Below, piece after piece: positions 24,561-33,460 of a stretch of DNA of 64,000 nucleotides (position 1 is its first letter; each line of letters opens with the position of its first letter). The notes below the pieces were generated by a model that had not been told where the DNA came from, did no database searches, and worked only from the letters and a program-made list of their open reading frames with translations. The translations under genes were made by a program, and so were the position numbers. The stretch spans positions 3,969,001-4,033,000 of the forward strand of contig NZ_CP103300.1 in assembly GCF_025562755.1 (NCBI RefSeq), given 5' to 3'. This stretch comes from Endozoicomonas euniceicola. Its GTDB lineage: Bacteria; Pseudomonadota; Gammaproteobacteria; Pseudomonadales; Endozoicomonadaceae.

Positions 24561-24794
24561 ATGAAAAGACCCCTTACTGAACTAAATGTTGGAAAGAATG
24601 CCGTCATATATGGTCACAATTCAGAGGGTGCCATTCGTCAGCGTCTTCTGGATTTAGGCCTTATGCCAGGCGTTGAAATTAAACTCGTCAGGCACGCACC
24701 TATGGGAGATCCCGTAGAAATTAAAGTAGGCATGACAAGTATTGTCATACGAATAGCGGAAGCTGAAACAGTCATAGTGGATGCCAGCGCCTGA
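24561..24794 (+). CDS. feoA: Ferrous iron transport protein A
   Basis: 77-residue cytoplasmic SH3-like protein that supports FeoB. LRLLDLGLMPG-type motif (here RQRLLDLGLMPGVEIKLVRHAPMGDPVEIKV) is diagnostic, and the protein ends with the usual IRIAEAETVIVD. It is the first gene of the feo operon, 79 bp before feoB and about 70 bp after the Fur box. Confidence 0.95.
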   Translation: MKRPLTELNVGKNAVIYGHNSEGAIRQRLLDLGLMPGVEIKLVRHAPMGDPVEIKVGMTSIVIRIAEAETVIVDASA

Positions 24795-24873
24795 TCTGGC
24801 AAAAGCGCCTGCTGCCGAAAGCGCCCGCTGCCAAAATTGTACGACACGCATTCACTATTGAGCGGAATATAGC

Positions 24874-27375
24874 ATGCGAAGAAAAAAAATCTTACTGGCA
24901 GGTCAACAAAATGCCGGTAAGTCCACACTATTCAACCAGCTGACCGGAGCCCGGCAATTTGTTGCTAATTATCCGGGGGTGACTGTTGATAAAAAAACAG
25001 GTTATTTCTCTGACCAGAATGGTGACTGGCAGTTAATCGACTTACCCGGCACTTACAGCCTGACCAGTTTCTCCCTGGAAGAGCGTGTTGCCCGCAAAGC
25101 CCTCAGAGAAGAACAGGCCGACGTTGTTCTTAATGTCATGGACGCAGCGAATATCAATCGTTCCCTGCACCTGACTCTGCAACTGCTTGAACTTGAACTA
25201 CCCGTCGCTCTTGCCCTGAACATGATGGACGTGGCCCGTACCGAGGGCATTGAGATACAAACCGGGAAGCTTGCAGAAAAACTGGCCATACCTGTTGCTG
25301 AATGTATTGGTCGTACCGGCCAGGGAGTAGAGCAGCTTTCAGACACCATCACTCAGGCACAACCAAGCGCTTTCAGAACCTCTTACCCCGAGCTTGAACA
25401 CAGTATTTCTGATATTTCCGAGCCATTAAATGAACTGGATATCACCGATATGCCAGCCATTCGCTGGCTTGCATTACGGCTACTCGAAGAAGATCAGGAA
25501 GCCAGCAACTGGCTTGCCAGCCGGATCGAACCAGACCAGTGGGATAAGCTGAAACAAAAGGTCGCCACTCATCAGGCCGCTATTAAAACCAGGCTGGACT
25601 CGGGCATAAATGACTACATTGTCGCCCAACGACAGAAAACCGTTGCAGACATTCTCTCGCATTGTGTTGAGGTCAAACGTGAAGACACGAATAATAAAAA
25701 CGTCACTGAACGTGTAGATCGTGTTGTACTGAACCGTTTTGGCGCTCCCCTGTTTCTTATCGCCACCGTATTTGTTATTTATCAGTGTGCCATTGTTTAC
25801 GGTTATGAACTCACCAATTACTGGTGGCCTTATCTGGCTTCCTTCAGGGAACTGGTGGCCGGGGTGCTGCCAGAAGCCGGTTTCCTGCACGACCCTTATG
25901 TGCGCTCGTTAGGCTTATGGATTATTGATTCTGCCAACACGCTCCTTAACTACATCCCTATCTTTTTAATCCTGTTCGCCCTGATCGCCATTCTGGAAGA
26001 CTCGGGTTATATGGCGCGCATTGCGTTTATATCGGACCGGCTACTGAACAAATTTGGTCTTCACGGTCAGAGTACGCTGCCCCTGATACTGGGTGGCGTA
26101 TTTGCCGGAGGGTGTGCAGTACCCGGTATCATGGCAACCAAAGGGATTCCGGACAACCGGGCGCGACTGGCGACCATCCTGACGGTTCCCTATATGAACT
26201 GTCTGGCAAAAATACCGCTTTATACGCTGCTGCTGGGCATATTCTTTGTCGATAGCATGTCCCTGATGACGTTCTACATATCCACCTTCAGCGTTATTGC
26301 CGCACTTCTGGTCGCTAAGCTGCTAACCCGGACCGTCTTGCAAAAAACAGAAACCGCTCCCTTTGTGATGGAGCTGCCAAGGTATAACCTGCCGACCCTG
26401 CGAAGTGTTATTACCCGTTCGCTGGAACGAACCTGGATGTATATTCGTAAAGTAGGCACCATTGTCCTGGCGGTTTCTACGGTTATCTTTGTTTTGTTGC
26501 AGTTCCCCGGTATTTCTGAGGACAAAGAGCAAATCGCACAACAGCGTGCCGAACAGGCCGTGGCAACCTTCGACAAAGCCATTCGGGGTACACACTACGC
26601 CGAAAAATTTGACCACACAAACCTTCCGGCACTGGTGAACTTCTACACCGATTTCAAACGCGCCAAACTCAATGCCCGTGGGGCTGAGGCTTCAGCCACG
26701 ATCAATAGCCAGTTCAAGGCCCGTAACGAAACCTTCATGGCTGTGGTCGCACCTGCAAAAGGGGACAGGGACGCAAGAAAGGCTAATCGTGCCCTGAGAA
26801 AACTATCTTCCGCACGCAACGCTATTCGTCGTGACATCAATGAACAACGTCTGGAGGCCTCACTGTTAGGTAGCCTTGGTCGTGCATTGGAACCGGTCAG
26901 CCAATACGCCGGTTTTGACTGGAAAATCAATGTTGCGTTGTTTTCTTCTTTTGCAGCCCGTGAAAGCAGTGTTGCCACCCTGGGCGTACTGTTTCAGCAG
27001 GACGAAGAGAGTAACCAGAAACTGGAACAGCGCATGGGCGAGTCCGATGAGTTTGCCAGCAAGGGGGCAGTGGCTGCCGTGGCACTGATTCTGTTCTTCA
27101 TTCTTTATCCTCCCTGCCTGGCGTCTGTCATGATGATCAAGGTGCAAACGGGTCATTATAGATGGATGCTGTTGTCTATTCTGCTGCCCACCCTGATCGG
27201 ATTCACAGTTGCCTCCATCGCTTACTCCACGGGCAACCGTTTGAATCTTACCGGAACAGAACTGATGTCACTGGCCTGGTTTTCAGGATTGGCGCTACTG
27301 CTGCTGATCGGTTTAAAAGACTGGGTCAGGAAGAAAATACAGCCATCACAAAATATCCCGGTCACGAATCTATAG
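24874..27375 (+). CDS. feoB: Ferrous iron transport protein B
   Basis: 833-residue inner-membrane Fe(II) transporter. N-terminal G domain: G1 GQQNAGKST, G2 region YPGVTVDKK, G3 DLPGTYS, G4 NMMD. The membrane domain has the two gate motifs, GGCAVPGIMATKG and PYMNCLAKIPLY, with their conserved Cys. Compared with E. coli FeoB (773) there is a longer soluble, charged segment at about 545-660 between membrane halves. It is followed after 12 bp by a Cys-rich small partner. Regulated by the upstream Fur box. Confidence 0.97.
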   Translation: MRRKKILLAGQQNAGKSTLFNQLTGARQFVANYPGVTVDKKTGYFSDQNGDWQLIDLPGTYSLTSFSLEERVARKALREEQADVVLNVMDAANINRSLHLTLQLLELELPVALALNMMDVARTEGIEIQTGKLAEKLAIPVAECIGRTGQGVEQLSDTITQAQPSAFRTSYPELEHSISDISEPLNELDITDMPAIRWLALRLLEEDQEASNWLASRIEPDQWDKLKQKVATHQAAIKTRLDSGINDYIVAQRQKTVADILSHCVEVKREDTNNKNVTERVDRVVLNRFGAPLFLIATVFVIYQCAIVYGYELTNYWWPYLASFRELVAGVLPEAGFLHDPYVRSLGLWIIDSANTLLNYIPIFLILFALIAILEDSGYMARIAFISDRLLNKFGLHGQSTLPLILGGVFAGGCAVPGIMATKGIPDNRARLATILTVPYMNCLAKIPLYTLLLGIFFVDSMSLMTFYISTFSVIAALLVAKLLTRTVLQKTETAPFVMELPRYNLPTLRSVITRSLERTWMYIRKVGTIVLAVSTVIFVLLQFPGISEDKEQIAQQRAEQAVATFDKAIRGTHYAEKFDHTNLPALVNFYTDFKRAKLNARGAEASATINSQFKARNETFMAVVAPAKGDRDARKANRALRKLSSARNAIRRDINEQRLEASLLGSLGRALEPVSQYAGFDWKINVALFSSFAARESSVATLGVLFQQDEESNQKLEQRMGESDEFASKGAVAAVALILFFILYPPCLASVMMIKVQTGHYRWMLLSILLPTLIGFTVASIAYSTGNRLNLTGTELMSLAWFSGLALLLLIGLKDWVRKKIQPSQNIPVTNL

Positions 27376-27387
27376 GGGAGGCAGGCT

Positions 27388-27564
27388 ATGTATGAGCAGG
27401 CTAACGGTTTTCTGGATATTCTGATAACCGCCGTGGTGATCAGCAGTGCGGCTTATTATCTTTATCGCAAACTGTGGAGGAAAAAGAACGTCTGCGGAAG
27501 TGGCTGCGACTCCTGCCCGAGTGCAACCAGAAAAAAACATAAGGCGCAGGGAAGCTGCAAATAA
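27388..27564 (+). CDS. FeoB-associated Cys-rich membrane protein
   Basis: 58 residues, ATG with a strong GGGGAGG ribosome site, 12 bp after feoB. A single N-terminal membrane helix (LDILITAVVISSAAYYLYRKLW) is followed by a basic, Cys-rich tail: CGSGCDSC and a final Cys in GSCK. This is the layout of the small FeoB-associated Cys-rich proteins that replace FeoC in many bacteria. The tail could bind iron or dock to FeoB; this is inference. Confidence 0.85.
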   Translation: MYEQANGFLDILITAVVISSAAYYLYRKLWRKKNVCGSGCDSCPSATRKKHKAQGSCK

Positions 27565-27574
27565 AAGCAATTGT

Positions 27575-27605
27575 CGCCATCCCCGCGAAAAAAACGGGGA
27601 TGGCG
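27575..27605. terminator. Hairpin between the feo operon and the flavin reductase gene
   Basis: Perfect 10-bp stem CGCCATCCCC (27575-27584) / GGGGATGGCG (27596-27605) with an A-rich loop, located between convergent genes, so it may act on both strands. No long T-run follows on the plus strand. Confidence 0.65.
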
Positions 27606-27614
27606 GCGAAAATA

Positions 27615-28226
27615 CTACTCCAGTGTCGGTCGGTCGATGGCAAACCGGTCCCTGGTGGTGGAATAATAACTGCCCTCCATACGCCCTACCGTATCGAGTT
27701 TAGCGACATTAATACGATTACCGTCTTTTAGTTCATCATTCACATGAATATGGCAAATCTGTCCCAGTATCAGATTACCCGCCAATGGGTCGTTGCCAAA
27801 TGAAATCAGATCGTGCAAACGACACTCATAATGAACCATCGCTTCCTTAACAGAAGGCGGCTTAACCAGAGATGATGGCATAGCGGTCAGCCCTGTCTGT
27901 TGCAGCTCATCCACATGATGCTCGTAGGGGGCGGAAGTCTGGTTCATGGCATCGGCAACATGATGACTGACCACATTCACCACAAACTCTCTGGTATTGC
28001 GGATATTGTTCAGGGTGTCTTTACTTTTGCCGGTGCCGTCCAGCAAAGGTGAAAAACCCAGAACAGGCGGGTTAACACTCACCACATTAAAGAAAGAGAA
28101 AGGTGCCAGGTTGACAATACCCTGATCGTCAATACTGGACACCCAGGCGATCGGTCTTGGTGTCACGGTACTGATCAGTAATTTGTAGACATCCTTTACG
28201 GGGGTCGCAGTTGGATCAATATGCAT
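27615..28226 (-). CDS. Flavin reductase-like (FMN-binding split barrel) protein
   Basis: 203 residues of the flavin reductase/DIM6-NTAB family. The N-terminal TVTPRPIAWVSSIDDQGIVNLAPFSFFN and PPVLGFSPL are the typical FMN-binding split-barrel stretches, followed by DTLNNIRNTREFVVNVV. Such proteins bind FMN and reduce it or use it for small-molecule redox; the substrate is unknown. It converges with the feo operon. Proximity to feoB could hint at ferric reduction through free flavin, but the opposite strand makes this weak. Confidence 0.88.
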   Translation of the reverse strand: MHIDPTATPVKDVYKLLISTVTPRPIAWVSSIDDQGIVNLAPFSFFNVVSVNPPVLGFSPLLDGTGKSKDTLNNIRNTREFVVNVVSHHVADAMNQTSAPYEHHVDELQQTGLTAMPSSLVKPPSVKEAMVHYECRLHDLISFGNDPLAGNLILGQICHIHVNDELKDGNRINVAKLDTVGRMEGSYYSTTRDRFAIDRPTLE

Positions 28227-28403
28227 GGCCGGCTCACTTTATAATTCAGATTTTTGGACGGTTCATTAGTATAGACCGAACCAGAAACAACGGTCAGTAT
28301 TTCTTCCTGACCGGAGTTAAGCAAGCCGGGATCGTCAGTTCTAATTTTTTCGACTAGTCTTTCTGTGCTCTCACTTATTTAGCGCAAAGAAAAATAGTTA
28401 TCC

Positions 28404-30329
28404 ATGCTACCAGGACTTTTCAGAATCAACGATACGATGGCAAGTTACCCCCACAGTTATTCAATAAGAGTGGTGGTTATAACACTTTTGTTGAACTTGA
28501 GTTATCCAAACTCCGGTAACGCAAGCCTATGGTTATTCATTACACAACTGCCGTGCAGTTCAGGGCAAATGGACGAAGATGAACCGGGCGATCATCAGGA
28601 TACAACCACTTTTGACGAGAACAATACAGATAGCGAGACTCAAGGATCAACATTCTCATACATCGAATATGATACTTTTTTGCCACTTCCACCGAAAAAG
28701 CCGATAATGCTTTTTTCAACACTGTCTCCCACTGCTAATAGCGATGTTCTTTTTGATCAGACTGAAATGGATAAATCATCTGCCTTTAACCACCTGTCAT
28801 TAACAAAAAATAATTTGATTAGTCAGTATTTAGAGAGGGTGCTGTCACAAACACTCAACTATCCACCTCTGATAACCGTTTTTCCTGTTCAGGTTTCAGA
28901 GGCTTCAGATTCAACAATGTCTGACAATGCCATTTATCGGGATCGATTAAATGGCAGGGCAAAAATCATTGCTTTTAGTATTAAAAAAACAAAAAAAACA
29001 TCAGATAGCCATTTAGCTGAAGAATTACAGCGTAAAATTTATGAACTCATGATTTCAGAATTCAACAAACTGCAAGCACGAGGTTTGCCAGGAAACATTG
29101 CTGTTGAAATCGTTTTAAACAATTTTTCATACGACCCTAAGACATACTCTGTCCATTGCACGGTTTGTGGTGTTAACAGAGATTACCGCCCCGGCCAGAC
29201 TGTTGAGATAGAGCTATCCAGTGCATTAAAGCATAACCAGACATGCCGATTAAGGCCTGTGACGGTATGCAGGCTGTTTAACCCCGAACAGGGAGAACAG
29301 GGAGAACAGGGAGAACAGGAGGGACAGGGAGAACAGGAGGGACAGGGAGAGGAGCCAGGGGTGACAAAATGTAAATGCGGTTTAAAAAAATCAGCGGTTA
29401 TATCTGATGAAAATAGCCTGACTCACCTTTTTGAATTACGAAAAGAATCAGGCATTGGCTGCCTTACCACCGCAAGGACTCTCAATCCTGGTTTATGGCA
29501 ACCCCATCATCATTGCTGGGAAATCATTACAAAACACGTGAGCTCAAAGCATGATCCCTCCCTTGGTGCCTTCGATGCCATCACTCACCAGTTCAGTGCC
29601 AACCTGATTCTGGATCGGGCTCTGGAAGCTCTGCCATCTAATCCAGGCCTGCATTTTGTTGTCGACTATTTAGTGGAAACGGTGATGCTTTCCAATGATC
29701 CTGCTCCCCGGAATTCAGCATTAACAGAGCAGGAGAATATCGCTCCGTCCCAATTTCCTGCTTCACCCGACTCTGAGAAGATAGCGAGCGCTTCTTTTAC
29801 ACCTGTTTCAAAAAGACCAGAATCTTCGGTCATAATACCTGACCCTCCTCGATTCACTGAAATAAGGCCAGAGCTACACGAATATCTAACCCGTCTGGAA
29901 AACGACAGCGTATTCTGGACACAAGTCCCTCAGGGAATGAGCGTTACTCAAGTCAGAAATATTGCTAATACAATAGAACCCGGAAACAGCTACAGTATTT
30001 TTCGGGCAAGCATTCAAGATGCCCTGAGCCAGTGGCGGCCCGAAGATAGTGCCAGCGTGGCACAGTCAGTCAGCTCTTCTGCGAATGAAGCAACGACCAG
30101 CCACGCAATGGATGCTGATGAATTTCGCTTTTTAGCAAGTATCTCCGAATTGCCAGAGGCTACTCTTGAAAAACTGCTGACTCAGCTGGCACTCGTGACC
30201 CAGGGAACGCAGGAAAGCCCTGTCCCTTTTCTGACAATGGAAGATCCGAGACTATTCGGCAGAGAGTGGAATGAGCTCTTAAGGCTATATAAAAAGGGTT
30301 TGAGAAATAACCCGGAGGGCAATAAATGA
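28404..30329 (+). CDS. Exported protein of unknown function with GEQ-repeat tract
   Basis: 641 residues. The N-terminus has a hydrophobic stretch (IRVVVITLLLNLSYP) after a polar lead; starting at ATG 28437 (MASYPHSYSIRVV) would give a more normal signal sequence. The mature part begins acidic. Cys clusters occur at CTVCGV, CRLRPVTVC and KCKCG, and a His-rich PHHHCW follows, so a metal-binding module at about 250-380 is possible. A Gly-Glu-Gln repeat tract at about 297-317 comes from a short tandem DNA repeat. No known domain is recognised. Like its large neighbours it is probably an exported accessory protein. Confidence 0.65.
   Translation: MLPGLFRINDTMASYPHSYSIRVVVITLLLNLSYPNSGNASLWLFITQLPCSSGQMDEDEPGDHQDTTTFDENNTDSETQGSTFSYIEYDTFLPLPPKKPIMLFSTLSPTANSDVLFDQTEMDKSSAFNHLSLTKNNLISQYLERVLSQTLNYPPLITVFPVQVSEASDSTMSDNAIYRDRLNGRAKIIAFSIKKTKKTSDSHLAEELQRKIYELMISEFNKLQARGLPGNIAVEIVLNNFSYDPKTYSVHCTVCGVNRDYRPGQTVEIELSSALKHNQTCRLRPVTVCRLFNPEQGEQGEQGEQEGQGEQEGQGEEPGVTKCKCGLKKSAVISDENSLTHLFELRKESGIGCLTTARTLNPGLWQPHHHCWEIITKHVSSKHDPSLGAFDAITHQFSANLILDRALEALPSNPGLHFVVDYLVETVMLSNDPAPRNSALTEQENIAPSQFPASPDSEKIASASFTPVSKRPESSVIIPDPPRFTEIRPELHEYLTRLENDSVFWTQVPQGMSVTQVRNIANTIEPGNSYSIFRASIQDALSQWRPEDSASVAQSVSSSANEATTSHAMDADEFRFLASISELPEATLEKLLTQLALVTQGTQESPVPFLTMEDPRLFGREWNELLRLYKKGLRNNPEGNK
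29288..29352 (+). repeat. Short tandem repeat coding Gly-Glu-Gln units
   Basis: Units of GGGAGAACA with GGAGGGACA variants, repeated about seven times in frame inside the exported protein gene. All units are multiples of three, so copy changes keep the frame. Confidence 0.8.
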
Positions 30330-30479
30330 ACCGTTTTTCGCCCTGTTTTTCAAGGCGATGATTTTGCATTCCCATTGATAACGTCGAATATTTTGACTCA
30401 GGCTTATATCCTGCTCACTGTTTGGTAGTAGACTCTCTGCGTAGAGAAAGAAAAACCTCACAATAAAGGAGAGTTCAGA

Positions 30480-31797
30480 ATGTTCTCCAGTCACCTGAGC
30501 CTCGACGAATTCATGCTGGGACTGCACAAGCGCAACCCCCACGAACCTGAGTTTCATCAGGCTGTGCAGGAAGTGGCCCAGAGCGTTATCCCCTACATCA
30601 ATCGCCATCCGCAGTATATCAAGGCCCGTATCCTTGAACGTATGACGGAACCCGACAGAATCATCACCTTTCGGGTCTGCTGGGAAGATGATGAGGGTCA
30701 TATACGTGTGAATCGTGGCTACCGGGTTCAGTTTAATAATGCCATTGGCCCTTACAAAGGCGGCCTGCGCTTTGCCTCAAACCTGACCCTCGATACGCTC
30801 AAGTTTCTGGGTTTCGAACAGACCTTTAAAAACAGCCTGACCACCCTCCCCCTGGGCGCTGCAAAAGGCGGCTCGGACTTTAACCCTAAAGGCAAAAGTG
30901 ACCTGGAAGTGATGCGTTTCTGTCAGTCCTATATGAGTGAAATGCACAAGCATCATTGGTGTGGGAGCCCGTGAAATCAGCTATCTGTTTGGTCAGTACA
31001 AACGCCTGGAGAACGAGTTTCAGGGTGTATTAACCGGTAAAGGGCTGGAATACGGCGGTAGCCTGGTTCGCAAGGAAGCCACAGGCTTTGGCACCGTGTT
31101 CTTTGCCCAGGAAATGTTAAGGGAGCATGGACATACGCTGGAAGACAAAACCTGCGTCGTATCCGGCTCTGGTAATGTCGCCCTGTATACGGCTGAAAAA
31201 ATCATTGAGCTGGGTGGTAAAGTGGTTGCCATGTCCGATTCTTCAGGCAGTTTTTATGCCCCTGACGGAATCACCAAAGACCAGTTGATCTGGCTGATTG
31301 ACCTGAAAGAAGTGCGCCGGGGCCGTATCAACGAATTTGCCGAACAGTTTGGTTGTGAATTCCATGAAAGCGCCAAGGTCTGGCAGTTCCCCTGCCATCT
31401 GGCTTTTGCCTGCGCCACACAGAACGAGCTTAACCTGCAAGATGCCAAAACCCTGGTTGCTAATCGCTGCATAGCGGTCGCTGAAGGTGCCAATATGCCC
31501 GCCACGCTTGAGGCCGTCCATTTCCTGAAAGAAAACAATGTGCTGTTTGCGCCCGCCAAGGCAGCCAACGCTGGCGGCGTTGCTGTATCCGGACTGGAAA
31601 TGAGCCAGAACAGCATGAGAATGTCCTGGTCAACCGAAGAACTGGAAGAACGTCTGCATCTGATCATGCGCAGAATCCACCAGCAATGCCTGACCTATGG
31701 GCGGAATGGTAATGGACAGATTGATTACGTGCAGGGAGCTAATATTGCCGGATTCAAAAAAGTAGCCGACGCCATGCTGTCATACGGTGTCGTGTAA
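30480..31797 (+). pseudogene. gdhA: Glutamate dehydrogenase, disrupted by a frameshifting deletion
   Basis: The first frame (30480-30974) matches the N-terminal part of hexameric NADP-type glutamate dehydrogenase: GGLRFASNLTLDTLKFLGFEQTFKN with the catalytic Lys region GAAKGGSDFNPKGKSDLEVMRFCQ. The second frame (from about 30955 to 31797) resumes at IGVGAREISYLFGQYKRL and runs to the normal C-terminus, with the Rossmann region VVSGSGNVALYTAEK. The family segment between them, which reads about GADTDVPAGD and includes the conserved Asp before IGVG, is absent. At the junction the DNA reads CATCATTGGTGTGGG. Both missing residues and frameshift should abolish activity. An AAGGAGAG ribosome site at the start shows it was once a functional gene. 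Confidence 0.88.
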
Positions 31798-31829
31798 GAG
31801 CAGGGGCTATCTGCCTGCTTTCAGCCTGT

Positions 31830-32315
31830 TCAGGCCAGCAGATAGCCTTCCATAACAAACCCCACCAGTATACCCAGGGAAGCACCAATCACCACTTCAA
31901 AAGGGGTATGCCCCAGCAGCTCTTTCAACCGCTCGTCGTGAATTTTTTCTTCGATCTTATGCGTCAGCCGTTCAATAATTTTATTCAATACCCCGGCCTG
32001 CTTACCTGCCGCTCTGCGGATTCCGGCCGCGTCGTACATCACTACCATGGCAAAGATGGCAGCCATGGCAAATTCGGTACTGCCCCAGCCTTCCGACAAA
32101 CCGACACAGGTAGCCAGTGAGGTGACTGTCGCCGAGTGAGAACTGGGCATACCGCCGGTGTCCCACAGACGTCGGATATTAACCTGCCCTTCCATCAACA
32201 CCGAACTGATAACCTTGTAAAACTGGGCACTGAACCAGGCAACAAACACCACATCCAGAATTTTATTACCCAGAAACACACCGGATTCTAATAACATCGT
32301 GTTGCAAACAACCAT
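31830..32315 (-). CDS. Divergent PAP2-family (YuiD-type) membrane protein
   Basis: About 161 residues with four hydrophobic segments. Motif GGMPSSHSATVTSLATCVGL holds the His/Ser of the PAP2 active-site-like motif, and MYDAAGIRRAAGKQAGVLN and LLGHTPFEVVIGASLGILVG are family hallmarks. Related proteins are uncharacterised or act on lipid phosphates. ATG candidates exist at 32315 and 32297 with no strong ribosome site. It converges with the gdhA remnant. Confidence 0.88.
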   Translation of the reverse strand: MVVCNTMLLESGVFLGNKILDVVFVAWFSAQFYKVISSVLMEGQVNIRRLWDTGGMPSSHSATVTSLATCVGLSEGWGSTEFAMAAIFAMVVMYDAAGIRRAAGKQAGVLNKIIERLTHKIEEKIHDERLKELLGHTPFEVVIGASLGILVGFVMEGYLLA

Positions 32316-32429
32316 GGACAAAAACTGTGGCTGCGCACGTTACCAGCTTTATGGGCTGCTAGAAAAGCTTTAAACAAGCGTCTAGTATTGAGTTCCATCG
32401 TACAAATTAAATAAGAGGCCGGAGTCATT

Positions 32430-33203
32430 ATGCTGATGGTTGTTTCCCCAGCCAAAACACTGGATTACGATACCCAACCTGTGACCTCTGCATCCAGCCA
32501 GCCAGATTTTCTGGAACAGGCTGAAGCGCTGGTCAAACAGCTGCGCACCCTCACCCCGGCAGACCTGGGTAGCCTGATGAAAATCAGCGACAAGCTGGCA
32601 CAGCTGAATGCGGCACGTTTCGAAGCCTGGCGACGGCCTTTCACTCCGGACAATGCCAAGCAGGCGGTGCTGGCTTTCAAAGGCGATGTTTATACGGGAC
32701 TGGATGCAGAAACCCTGACGGAGAAGCAATTCCAGTTCACCCAGAAGCATTTGCGAATTCTGTCAGGTCTTTATGGCATCCTGCGCCCATTGGATTTGAT
32801 GCAGGCTTACCGGTTGGAAATGGGGACGAAGTTTGCCAACAGCGCTGGCAAAGACCTTTACGCCTTCTGGGGCGACCAGATAACCGAAAAGCTGAACGAA
32901 GACATCGCAGCACATAAACATAAAGTGCTGGTAAACCTGGCCTCCAATGAATACTTCAAATCCGTCAAGCCAAAGCAACTCAATGTACCGGTGATCACCC
33001 CGGTGTTCAAAGACTGGAAAAGCGGGCAATACAAGATCATCAGCTTTTATGCCAAGAAAGCGCGCGGTCTGATGTGCCGCTATGCCATTGACCAGAAGAT
33101 CACAAAAGCTGAACAGCTGAAAAGCTTTGATTATGAAGGCTATAGCTACAACGAATCCATGTCGTCTGACAGTGAGTGGGTGTTTATTCGGGATGCGGTT
33201 TGA
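32430..33203 (+). CDS. yaaA: Peroxide stress protein YaaA
   Basis: 257 residues, the usual family length. N-terminus MLMVVSPAKTLDYDTQP and motifs LSGLYGILRPLDLMQAYRLEMGT (seen as LSGLYGILRP and MGTKFAN), NLASNEYFKSV and SFYAKKARGLMCRYAI are characteristic. YaaA lowers free intracellular iron and limits oxidative DNA damage in E. coli and belongs to a DNA-binding fold family. ATG with a reasonable AGAGGCCGGAG ribosome region. Not in an operon. Confidence 0.95.
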   Translation: MLMVVSPAKTLDYDTQPVTSASSQPDFLEQAEALVKQLRTLTPADLGSLMKISDKLAQLNAARFEAWRRPFTPDNAKQAVLAFKGDVYTGLDAETLTEKQFQFTQKHLRILSGLYGILRPLDLMQAYRLEMGTKFANSAGKDLYAFWGDQITEKLNEDIAAHKHKVLVNLASNEYFKSVKPKQLNVPVITPVFKDWKSGQYKIISFYAKKARGLMCRYAIDQKITKAEQLKSFDYEGYSYNESMSSDSEWVFIRDAV

Positions 33204-33223
33204 CGGAACACCAATTTCAGGTG

Positions 33224-33239
33224 CGGTGCGTCAGCACCG
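33224..33239 (+). terminator. Possible hairpin after yaaA
   Basis: CGGTGC (33224-33229) / GCACCG (33234-33239) with loop GTCA, 20 bp past the yaaA stop. The downstream T-run is only three bases, so terminator function is weakly supported. Confidence 0.35.
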
Positions 33240-33299
33240 TCCTTTGGAAATTATTGTTAGGCGGCGTGTTAGTTGGCGGGGAGTCTGGATAAAATGAGT

Positions 33300-33460
33300 G
33301 GTGACTGCTCCCCACCCTATCGGGTGAGGCTTCTGATTTCTTAGGCAGCAACCGACAGTCTGCCGGATTTACGCAAGCCTCCATCAGCAGAAACGGACAG
33401 TCCTTCCGCCTTTAATTTCAATATGCCTTGCTTCTTGATATTGCGAGCTGCATTAATATC
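33300..33460 (-). ncRNA. Expected omega-RNA region of TnpB
   Basis: In IS200/IS605 elements the guide RNA overlaps the 3' end of tnpB and the right end of the element. This stretch contains the tnpB 3' end, the right-end hairpin (33312-33330) and the boundary from which a guide would be read. It is placed by family knowledge only; no promoter or conserved fold was verified. Confidence 0.35.
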
